A stretch of DNA of 11,490 nt, from assembly GCA_934402125.1 (NCBI GenBank), contig CAKRTY010000022.1, positions 1 to 11,490 on the forward strand. Direction: 5' to 3'. The notes beneath the pieces are model-generated. The model made no database searches, was not told where the DNA came from, and saw only the letters and a list, made by a program, of their open reading frames with translations. Shown in pieces: positions 5,695 through 11,490 of this stretch. The stretch comes from an uncultured Anaerosacchariphilus sp. (lineage in GTDB: Bacteria > Bacillota > Clostridia > Lachnospirales > Lachnospiraceae). The first letter of the stretch is position 1, and the number at the start of each line of letters is the position of its first letter. Both the position numbers and the translations under genes were made by a program.

Positions 5695-8600
5695 AAAAAA
5701 GAAGAAAGTTTCTATATCTCCTTTTGACGGTCTGCAGCGTACTGTGGCTGGCAGCGGGAGACGCCGCGCGGGCAGAGGAAGAGACGGACGCGGTGGAGGA
5801 GACGGAGGAAGGGGAAGATCATCCGGGGACGGAGGAAAAGCCGGAGCTGACAGAGTTGCAGATTCAGGGCAGGGAGGCAGGCGTTTTTCCGACAGCCGCA
5901 GGGGAAGCCATGCTTTACGAAGCCTGCGAAGGGGCAGATGTGCAGCTTACCTTCTGTATGAAAAAGGAGGAGGACTGGAACCCGCAAGAGCTGAAGCTGG
6001 AGCTTGTGGAACGGGAGAGCGGACGGAAGGTCTGGGAAGGAACCGGAGAGGATTCAGAAATAAACTGGGAAGAAATGGAAGAAACATTTCTCCATGCCGG
6101 TGTGCTGGAATTTGACGGGGAGCCTGACCGGGACGGCGTCTATCAGTTACGGCTTTCCTATGGAGAAAGCTGGGAGAGCCAGCCGTTCATTCTGGACCAT
6201 AGAGCGCCCCGGATTCGGGTAGAACGCACGAAGCCGGTACGGATTCTGGACGGAGCGAGGACAGAACTGGAAGAGGGCGCGGCTCCGACGAAGGACTGTA
6301 CTGCGTATTATAAAGACGACGTCCAGGTGATTCTTACCATCGAAGAAAAGTATGCCAGGCCTCTTTGGGAGGATGGGCTTCTGACGGGGCTTAAGGGTCT
6401 TAAAACCCGTGTCAACGGGGAGACGGAAGCGCTTCGCTGGGAGCAGACAGGGGAGGATACCTTTCGGGGAAGCATGACCCTTTCCGCAGAGCAGGCCTGG
6501 CGCTTTCAGAGCGTCTTTCGGGACGCGGCAGGCAACCGGGCAGAAGCAGAAGATAAGGAAACGCGGGCCTGCCTGGAGGAAGGGGGGTATGAGAGTCCGG
6601 GGCTTGTCATCGATCGGACCGGGCCGAGGGTAAGTCTTTCCTGGAACCGGGAACCGGAGATCGAGTATCAGGGACGGAGTTATTTTGCAGGGGCTGTGAC
6701 GCTTTCGCTGGAGGTCTTCGATGAAAACCTCAGGCTGGGAGAGCTGCAGGCAGTGCTTTCCCGCCTGAGGGCAGAGGACAGCGCGGGCAGGGCAGTGACG
6801 GAAACCTCCCTTTCGGGCGTCCTGAAAGAATGGAATCCCGGGGAAATCCTGACAGGCAGCAGGACCTTTCTGCTTCCCATCTCCACAGAAGCCAATTACC
6901 GGATTCCTCTTAGCTTTACCGATCTGGCCGGGAACCCGGCTGTCTGGGCGGAATCGGGGAAAGAGATCGGTTCTGCTGCGCTTTGTCTGACGGTAGATGA
7001 GAAAGCGCCGGAGCTGCCGGAGTTTCGGGCGGTGCCTGGGGTTTTTGTGCCCTGTGCCCCCGGCGGCTGGCTGTTTTCCGCTTCTCCGGTGGAGCTGACG
7101 GTCAGCGGCAGGGACAGGACGGCGGGAATCCGGAGGCTTCGCTGTACGGTGACAGATGAGAAGGGGAAAAGCTCGATCCGAGAACAGACGCTGGAGCCGT
7201 CGGCCACTGGCAGTCTTACCTGGGTTTTTCCCGCAGAAGAAATGGGAGCGGACTTTAAAGGAACTCTGAAGGCAGAAGCCTGGGACTGGACGGGAAGACA
7301 TTCGGAGAAGCTTCTGAACTGTGGGATAGAGAGCGAGGCCATGCATCAGAAAGCGGCGGAAAATCAACTGGCGATCCGCACAGCGCCCAGCCGGGTGGTG
7401 GACGGGCAGGCGTATTACAATACCGATGTGGAGCTAGAGCTGCAGGCGGCGGATTCATTTTCCGGTCTGCGGGACTGGACCATCCGAGCAGATGGAAGTG
7501 TGCGAAGCAGACAGACCTATGCCCCGGAAGCTTCGGACGCAGAGACGTATGGGGAAGAGCTTGTATACAGAGCAGCAGAGACGCTTTTGCTGGCTGCCGC
7601 GGATTATAATCATAATGGGGTGCGTGTAGAGTCGGAATTTACCGATCAGGCAGGACATAAAAGCCGGGCGGAAGTAAGCCTGTCCATCGATGTGACAAAG
7701 CCGGTGGTTACCGTGGCGTATGAAGAAAACCAGCCGGCCCATGGGAACTATTACCGGCAGCCCCGTACCGCGGTTGTAACCATCCGGGAGCGGAATTTCG
7801 ATGAGCGGGATGTAAAATTCCGGATAACCGGGCCGGAGGGGGCGGCGCCTGTTGTAAGCGGATGGACACACAGCGGAAGCGGAGAAGCGGCGCTTCATAC
7901 CTGCCGCCTTGTATTCGACAAGGACGGAGCCTATGCGTTTGGAGTGGAATTTCAGGATCTGGCCGGAAATCAGGCAGATTATGACCGGACAGACCGCTTT
8001 GTGATCGACTGCACCGCGCCGGAGCTTACGGTTACCTGGGATAACAGGGAAGCACGGAATGGGTTTTATTATAAAGAAAAGCGGACAGCCAGACTGGAGC
8101 TTCGGGAAGAACATTTTGATCCGGAGGAGTTTGATATCCGGGTGGAAACGGAGGAAGCAGAGGGCGGAAAGCCGCAGATTTCCCAGATTTCCGGCTGGAG
8201 CAGTCGGGGAGCGGTACATACGGCGTATGTGCATTTTACGGAGGACGGCGCCTATCGGCTCATCGTGACGGGAAGGGATCTGGCCGGGAATGAATTGAGC
8301 CGCTGGGAATCGGAGCGCTGTGTAGTGGATCAGACGCCGCCGGAGCTTGCGATCAGCGGCGTCCGTAACCATTCCGCCAACAACGGGGAGGTGCGCCCGG
8401 AGATCCGGGGCACAGACGCCCATTACGATCCGGCCGGGGAAACCATCTCCCTTAAGGGCTGGAAAAACGGAACGGTAAAGCTGTCCGGCAGTCTGAGCCG
8501 GAGCGGGGACGGAATGGAATACCGGCTGGAGGATATTCCCGGGGATCCGGATCGGGACGATCTGTATACTCTGCAGGCAGCTGTGACGGATCTGGCAGGC

Positions 8601-9434
8601 AACCGGAGCGAGGAAACGGTTTTATTTTCGGTAAACCGCTATGGTTCTGTCTATACGCTGGACGAGGCGACGGAAGGACTGGCGGGTGAAGGGGGAAGCT
8701 ATTATACCCGGGAAGCGCCGGAGCCCGTGATTATCGAAACCAACGTGGATACACTGACCTTCCGGGAGCTGATCTGCAGCCGGAACGGCGAGTCCGAGAT
8801 CCTTACGGAAGGAACGGATTATCAGGTCACAAAAAGCGGAGAGGAGGGCTGGCAGCAATATACCTGGCGGATTGGAAAAGATAATTTCAGGGAGGACGGG
8901 GTCTATGCGCTGACCCTGTATTCAGAGGATCGGGCCTGCAATGCCTCGGACAACCGAAGCAAAGGGAAACGGTTGGAATTTGCGGTGGATCGGACGGCTC
9001 CGGTGATTCTGGTTTCCGGAATCGAGGAGAACGGACGCTACCGGGAAGCCGAGAGGACGGTTTTACTGGACGTGGAGGACAATCTGGGACTTCGGGAAGT
9101 CCGTGTACGGCAGAACGGAGAACTGCGGATTCTGGAAGGCGACGAGCTTCGAAGGACAGAGGGGCGGTTACAGCTTTCCCTGACGGCCTCCGACGACTGG
9201 CAGGAGCTTTCTGTGGAAGCGGTTGACCTGGCAGGCAACCGGGCAGAAGGGAAAACCATTCGGTTTTTACTGACGCCAAGCCGCCGGATTCTGCTTTGGC
9301 AGAACCGGAAGCAGAGGGAAAATCTCCTCCCGGGCTTGACAATTCTGGCCGCAGGGGGTATCATAACAACGGTTTTTCTGTGCCGACAGAAGAGCCGGAA
9401 AAACACAAAGCAGAAAAGTGAAAATAAGGATTGA
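5691..9434 (+). CDS. Large surface protein with Ig-like repeats, signal peptide and C-terminal membrane anchor
   Basis: This 1247-residue protein is predicted to be exported and held in the membrane by its C-terminus. Residues 1-28 form a signal peptide (KKRRK, hydrophobic core, likely cleavage after ARA). An acidic linker (29-52) follows. The bulk is a chain of about seven or eight beta-sandwich Ig-like modules joined by the linker D-x-T-x-P: ILDHRAP (167), VIDRTGP (306), TVDEKAP (434), SIDVTKP (665), VIDCTAP (771), VVDQTPP (878), AVDRTAP (1098). Most modules end with DLAGN or a variant (278, 411, 756, 863, 967, 1179). Residues 1213-1231 (LPGLTILAAGGIITTVFLC) are a membrane helix with a basic lysine-rich tail; there is no LPxTG sorting motif. 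GTG is the start, with AGGAGG at 5679-5684, 6 bases away. Such repeats usually serve as stalks or in adhesion; no enzyme domain is seen. It closes the kinase operon. Confidence 0.92.
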   Translation: MKKRRKFLYLLLTVCSVLWLAAGDAARAEEETDAVEETEEGEDHPGTEEKPELTELQIQGREAGVFPTAAGEAMLYEACEGADVQLTFCMKKEEDWNPQELKLELVERESGRKVWEGTGEDSEINWEEMEETFLHAGVLEFDGEPDRDGVYQLRLSYGESWESQPFILDHRAPRIRVERTKPVRILDGARTELEEGAAPTKDCTAYYKDDVQVILTIEEKYARPLWEDGLLTGLKGLKTRVNGETEALRWEQTGEDTFRGSMTLSAEQAWRFQSVFRDAAGNRAEAEDKETRACLEEGGYESPGLVIDRTGPRVSLSWNREPEIEYQGRSYFAGAVTLSLEVFDENLRLGELQAVLSRLRAEDSAGRAVTETSLSGVLKEWNPGEILTGSRTFLLPISTEANYRIPLSFTDLAGNPAVWAESGKEIGSAALCLTVDEKAPELPEFRAVPGVFVPCAPGGWLFSASPVELTVSGRDRTAGIRRLRCTVTDEKGKSSIREQTLEPSATGSLTWVFPAEEMGADFKGTLKAEAWDWTGRHSEKLLNCGIESEAMHQKAAENQLAIRTAPSRVVDGQAYYNTDVELELQAADSFSGLRDWTIRADGSVRSRQTYAPEASDAETYGEELVYRAAETLLLAAADYNHNGVRVESEFTDQAGHKSRAEVSLSIDVTKPVVTVAYEENQPAHGNYYRQPRTAVVTIRERNFDERDVKFRITGPEGAAPVVSGWTHSGSGEAALHTCRLVFDKDGAYAFGVEFQDLAGNQADYDRTDRFVIDCTAPELTVTWDNREARNGFYYKEKRTARLELREEHFDPEEFDIRVETEEAEGGKPQISQISGWSSRGAVHTAYVHFTEDGAYRLIVTGRDLAGNELSRWESERCVVDQTPPELAISGVRNHSANNGEVRPEIRGTDAHYDPAGETISLKGWKNGTVKLSGSLSRSGDGMEYRLEDIPGDPDRDDLYTLQAAVTDLAGNRSEETVLFSVNRYGSVYTLDEATEGLAGEGGSYYTREAPEPVIIETNVDTLTFRELICSRNGESEILTEGTDYQVTKSGEEGWQQYTWRIGKDNFREDGVYALTLYSEDRACNASDNRSKGKRLEFAVDRTAPVILVSGIEENGRYREAERTVLLDVEDNLGLREVRVRQNGELRILEGDELRRTEGRLQLSLTASDDWQELSVEAVDLAGNRAEGKTIRFLLTPSRRILLWQNRKQRENLLPGLTILAAGGIITTVFLCRQKSRKNTKQKSENKD
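7683..8321 (+). repeat. Two adjacent, clearly homologous Ig-like modules inside the surface protein gene
   Basis: Residues 665-770 and 771-877 align end to end. Shared positions include YY-x3-RTA, IRE/LRE followed by NFD/HFD, SGW, HT, F-x2-DGAY, DLAGN and the closing V(I/V)D-x-T-x-PEL. The remaining modules have diverged much more. The DNA copies differ at many codons, so this is not a recent duplication. Confidence 0.8.
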
Positions 9435-9459
9435 CACAAAAGAATAGTTGTGTTAAGAT
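9431..9459 (+). promoter_or_regulatory. Strong sigma-A promoter of the infC-rpmI-rplT operon
   Basis: A perfect TTGACA (9431-9436) is separated by 17 bp from TAAGAT (9454-9459). The transcript should begin near 9466. The -35 box overlaps the TGA stop (9432-9434) of the preceding gene. Arms ACACAA (9434-9439) and TTGTGT (9448-9453) form an inverted repeat in the spacer. No terminator separates this promoter from the upstream operon. Confidence 0.88.
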
Positions 9460-9465
9460 ATCATG

Positions 9466-9605
9466 GTGACAGAAAGCAGAGTATCCACTCTCACCTTAGC
9501 GCAGACGGCGACTCGGGTTTATGATTATCGAAGAAGCAGGTTTGAGAACAGCCTTGTGATTAGATATTTAAGTGGATAGTCTGACTATCCACTTTTTTTA
9601 GTTTT
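9466..9605 (+). ncRNA. L20-type ribosomal protein leader (transcription attenuator of infC operon)
   Basis: The leader between promoter and infC holds a terminator (arms 9570-9580 and 9584-9594, then a T run) and an upstream segment TATCCACT (9482-9489) that is identical to bases in the terminator's right arm. It can therefore pair with AGTGGATA (9571-9578) and prevent the terminator. In Firmicutes, ribosomal protein L20 binds such a leader and promotes premature termination, a feedback loop on infC-rpmI-rplT. The position directly before infC and the competing pairings fit this class. The L20 contact site in 9490-9560 is assumed, not shown; a covariance model search (Rfam L20_leader) would decide. 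Confidence 0.75.
9570..9599 (+). terminator. Intrinsic terminator in the infC leader
   Basis: AAGTGGATAGT (9570-9580) and ACTATCCACTT (9584-9594) are perfectly complementary over 11 bp with a CTG loop. The T tract runs through 9599 and a second T-rich stretch follows. It would stop both leader transcripts and any read-through from the kinase operon unless the antiterminator pairing forms. Confidence 0.88.
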
Positions 9606-9616
9606 TTTCTTTCTTA

Positions 9617-9625
9617 GAAGGAGGG
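9617..9625 (+). promoter_or_regulatory. Ribosome binding site that fixes the infC start at ATT 9633
   Basis: AAGGAGGG (9618-9625) lies 8 bases before ATT at 9633 but about 20 bases before the first ATG at 9645, so the ATT is the only well-placed initiator. Confidence 0.85.
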
Positions 9626-9632
9626 CACTACA

Positions 9633-10142
9633 ATTAGCGATTTAATGATTAACGAACAGATCCGGGATAAGGAGATTCGCCTGATTGGCGCTGACGGAGA
9701 GCAGCTTGGCATCATGTCTGCAAGAGATGCGATGAAGATTGCCCGGGAAGCAGAACTGGACCTGGTAAAGATTGCACCGACGGCGAAGCCGCCTGTATGC
9801 AAGATCATTGATTACGGCAAGTACAAGTACGAGCAGGCGAGAAAAGAAAAGGAAGCCAAGAAAAAGCAGAGAACCATCGAGATTAAGGAAGTTCGTCTGT
9901 CACCGAATATCGAGGAGAACGACTTGAACACCAAGGTGGGCGCTGCCAAGAAGTTCATCCAGAAGGGTGATAAGGTAAAGGTAACCTTACGTTTCCGCGG
10001 AAGAGAGATGGCCCATGTACAGAAGACAAAGCAGATTCTCGATGTATTTGCGGAGAAGATGGCAGACGTCGCTGTAGTAGAGAAGGCTCCGAAGATGGAA
10101 GGCCGTCAGATGATGATGTTTCTGGCAGAGAAGCGTCAGTAA
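9633..10142 (+). CDS. infC: Translation initiation factor IF-3, ATT start
   Basis: IF-3 binds the 30S subunit, helps dissociate ribosomes and checks the initiator tRNA and start codon. The product is 169 residues from the ATT at 9633, within the family's usual length. The N-domain has the typical NEQIRDKEIRLIGADGEQLG, the linker contains PPVCKIIDYGKYKYEQARK with the IF-3 signature, and the C-domain includes KVTLRFRGREMAHV and ends in the methionine-rich EGRQMMMFLAEKRQ. The ATT start is chosen because of the ribosome binding site 8 bases upstream; starting at the ATG at 9645 would remove four residues and leave a poor spacing. An AUU start on infC is well known from E. coli, where IF-3 limits its own synthesis by rejecting it; the same loop is inferred here. 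The gene leads the operon with rpmI and rplT. Confidence 0.96.
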   Translation: MSDLMINEQIRDKEIRLIGADGEQLGIMSARDAMKIAREAELDLVKIAPTAKPPVCKIIDYGKYKYEQARKEKEAKKKQRTIEIKEVRLSPNIEENDLNTKVGAAKKFIQKGDKVKVTLRFRGREMAHVQKTKQILDVFAEKMADVAVVEKAPKMEGRQMMMFLAEKRQ

Positions 10143-10222
10143 AATATGGAAATCAACCGCGGAAGCGGCAATGATTTGATAGAAATTTGGAAAAGGATAC
10201 TAGGATAGGAGGAGTATATAAA

Positions 10223-10420
10223 ATGCCAAAAATTAAGACAAGCAGAGCAGCTGCAAAGCGTTTCAAAGTAACAGGTACAGGCAAACTCAAGAGAATGAAA
10301 GCTTATAAGAGCCATATCTTAACCAAGAAATCTCAGAAGAGAAAGAGAAATCTCAGAAAAGCTACCATTACGGATGCAACCAACGTAAAGAGCATGAAGA
10401 AGATTCTGCCGTATCTGTAA
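10223..10420 (+). CDS. rpmI: 50S ribosomal protein L35
   Basis: The 65-residue basic protein begins [20 protein letters not shown], which contains the L35 signature, and continues with [17 protein letters not shown]. Length and sequence fit bacterial L35 fully. An in-frame upstream start at 10187 would add 12 residues not found in the family; the AGGAGG at 10207-10212, 10 bases before the ATG at 10223, settles the choice. The 80-base gap after infC holds a small CCGC/GCGG hairpin (about 10157-10168) and nothing else notable. Confidence 0.97.
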   Translation: MPKIKTSRAAAKRFKVTGTGKLKRMKAYKSHILTKKSQKRKRNLRKATITDATNVKSMKKILPYL

Positions 10421-10471
10421 GTTTCAGTACAGAACAGGCGGAAGTGAGAAGTTTCAAGGAGGAAAGAAGAA

Positions 10472-10828
10472 ATGGCAAGAATTAAAGGCGGTTTAGGCGC
10501 TAAGAAAAGACATAACAGAGTATTAAAGCTCGCTAAGGGATACAGAGGAGCAAGAAGTAAGCAGTACCGTGTAGCAAAGCAGTCCGTGATGAGAGCACTG
10601 ACCAGCTCCTACGCAGGAAGAAAAGAGAGAAAGCGTCAGTTCCGTCAGCTTTGGATCGCACGTATCAACGCTGCAGCACGTCTGAACGGACTTTCCTACA
10701 GCAAGTTCATGTATGGACTGAAGCAGGCTGAGGTTGAGCTGAACCGTAAGGTACTGGCTGACATGGCAGTAAATGATCCGGCTGGATTCGCTACTCTGGC
10801 AGAAGTTGCTAAGAGCAAGCTGGCATAA
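10472..10828 (+). CDS. rplT: 50S ribosomal protein L20
   Basis: The 118-residue product is a full-length L20, needed early in assembly of the large subunit, and in Firmicutes also the repressor of its own operon through the leader RNA. The N-terminal [20 protein letters not shown] is the rRNA-binding extension, and [17 protein letters not shown] (about 51-67) carries the L20 signature. AAGGAGG (10456-10462) precedes the ATG by 9 bases. Frequent CGT and AGA arginine codons, unlike the CGG-rich kinase operon, fit a highly expressed gene. Confidence 0.98.
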   Translation: MARIKGGLGAKKRHNRVLKLAKGYRGARSKQYRVAKQSVMRALTSSYAGRKERKRQFRQLWIARINAAARLNGLSYSKFMYGLKQAEVELNRKVLADMAVNDPAGFATLAEVAKSKLA

Positions 10829-10836
10829 GACCGAAC

Positions 10837-10886
10837 AAAGAGAGCGCATGATGCAGCCGCAGGCTGCGCATGACGCTCTTTCTTTT
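10837..10886 (+). terminator. Hairpin after rplT, probable intrinsic terminator
   Basis: Left arm AAGAGAGCGCATG...GCAGCC and right arm GGCTGCGCATG...CGCTCTTT pair around a GCA loop, with one bulged A on each side, followed by the T-rich tail TTTCTTTT. It begins about 9 bases after the rplT stop. The next gene starts about 23 bases beyond it. Confidence 0.8.
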
Positions 10887-10908
10887 ATGGAATATGGAGG
10901 TAAATGAA

Positions 10909-11490
10909 ATGACAGAGATCACCATTATTTCCGGCTTCCTGGGAGCAGGAAAGACAACACTGATTAAGAAGCTTCTGGAAGAGGTATTCAAGGGCGAAAA
11001 GATCGTACTGATTGAGAATGAGTTTGGAGAGATCGGAATCGACGGCGGCTTCCTGAAGGAGGCGGGCGTACAGGTCAATGAGATGAATTCCGGTTGTATC
11101 TGCTGCTCTCTGGTGGGAGATTTCGGAACCGCTCTGAAGGAGGTCATCGACACCTACGCGCCGGATCGGATTCTGATCGAGCCCTCAGGCGTAGGCAAGC
11201 TGTCTGACGTTATGAAGGCAGTCCAGAATGTAGCAGGCCACATGGACGTGCATATCGACAGCTCCCTGGTAGTCGTAGACGGTAAGAAATGCAAGATGTA
11301 TATGAAGAATTTCGGTGAATTCTTCAATAACCAGGTAGAACATGCAGGCACCATCGTGCTGAGCCGTACCCAGAGCATGACCGAGGAGAAGCTTCAGGAG
11401 GCTGTAACCATGCTGCGGGAGCACAATGCGAAGGCAACCATGATTACCACTCCCTGGGATCAGTTAAACGGCAGACAGATTCTGGATGCC
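10909..11490 (+). CDS. CobW/G3E-family GTP-binding protein (metal-handling GTPase), 3' partial
   Basis: The frame is open to the right edge (194 codons seen; full-length relatives are longer). Family members are P-loop GTPases that deliver metals such as zinc, cobalt or nickel. Visible motifs: Walker A GFLGAGKTT (9-17), ENEFGEIGID (36-45), the CxCC metal site in SGCICCSL (61-68, C63, C65, C66), Walker B-like ILIEPSGVG (88-96). The guanine-binding motif usually read NKxD is here SRTQ (152-155, in IVLSRTQSM), so base specificity may differ or this is a distinct subfamily. The ATG at 10909 is preferred because GGAGG (10896-10900) is 8 bases upstream; an in-frame ATG at 10894 overlaps that site. 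No zinc- or cobalt-type control element was seen; the gap to rplT is short and holds only the hairpin. Confidence 0.92.
   Translation, partial: MTEITIISGFLGAGKTTLIKKLLEEVFKGEKIVLIENEFGEIGIDGGFLKEAGVQVNEMNSGCICCSLVGDFGTALKEVIDTYAPDRILIEPSGVGKLSDVMKAVQNVAGHMDVHIDSSLVVVDGKKCKMYMKNFGEFFNNQVEHAGTIVLSRTQSMTEEKLQEAVTMLREHNAKATMITTPWDQLNGRQILDA

Noticed and set aside
6147..8423. Long reverse-strand open frames (about 400 and 320 codons) opposite the Ig-repeat gene
   Set aside because: They mirror the codon bias of a GC-rich gene, have no ribosome binding sites or recognisable domains, and the + frame has a signal peptide, repeats and anchor.
2973..9434. Higher GC and CGG-rich codon use as a sign of horizontal transfer of the kinase operon
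   Set aside because: The contrast is with ribosomal genes, which have expression-driven codon bias; the exporter genes upstream look similarly GC-rich, and no integrase, tRNA, insertion sequence or attachment repeat is present.
10187..10222. Upstream ATG adding 12 residues to L35
   Set aside because: The extension is not part of the L35 family and the AGGAGG site at 10207-10212 lies inside it, correctly placed for the ATG at 10223.
1..11490. CRISPR arrays, tRNA or rRNA genes, insertion sequences
   Set aside because: No regularly spaced repeats, cloverleaf or rRNA motifs, transposase frames or terminal inverted repeats were seen.

Overview
The window looks like a chromosomal segment of a Gram-positive, monoderm Clostridia genome, most likely Lachnospiraceae. 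Supporting points are strong AGGAGG-type ribosome binding sites, GTG, TTG and ATT starts, an infC-rpmI-rplT operon behind an L20-type leader, a 'Hanks-type' kinase paired with a PP2C phosphatase, and a stand-alone FtsX/MacB-type permease. The placement is inferred from gene content and style, not from a database match. All genes are on the + strand.

Region 1 (1-2722): the 3' part of a MacA/HlyD-type membrane fusion protein, then, 2 bases later, a MacB-like ABC permease without its own ATPase domain. No ATPase gene is in view. Region 2 (2723-2972): a 250-base intergenic stretch containing three Spo0A-box-like heptamers at exact 10-bp steps, a long terminator-like hairpin, a sigma-A-like promoter overlapping the hairpin's right arm, and an AT-rich leader with a short direct repeat. 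Region 3 (2973-9434): a tightly packed four-gene operon of PP2C phosphatase (TTG start), transmembrane Ser/Thr kinase with a helical, TPR-like outer domain, an 82-residue single-pass membrane protein, and a 1247-residue surface protein made of Ig-like repeats with an N-terminal signal peptide and a C-terminal membrane anchor. Every junction overlaps or is within 2 bases. Region 4 (9431-10828): a strong promoter whose -35 box overlaps the stop codon of the Ig-repeat gene, an L20-type leader with a terminator and a competing upstream pairing, then infC (ATT start), rpmI and rplT. Region 5 (10829-11490): a terminator-like hairpin, then the 5' part of a CobW/G3E-family GTPase cut by the window end.

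The best candidate for an undescribed system is Region 3: a reversible phosphorylation switch (kinase plus phosphatase) encoded with a small membrane protein and a large exposed Ig-repeat protein. The kinase has no PASTA repeats, the usual sensor of Gram-positive kinases, so the outer helical domain or the Ig-repeat partner may sense the surface. This is inference from co-transcription and topology.

Codon choice differs between regions. The operon of Region 3 is GC-rich and uses many CGG arginine codons, while the ribosomal genes use CGT and AGA. This fits expression-level codon bias and is not by itself evidence of horizontal transfer.
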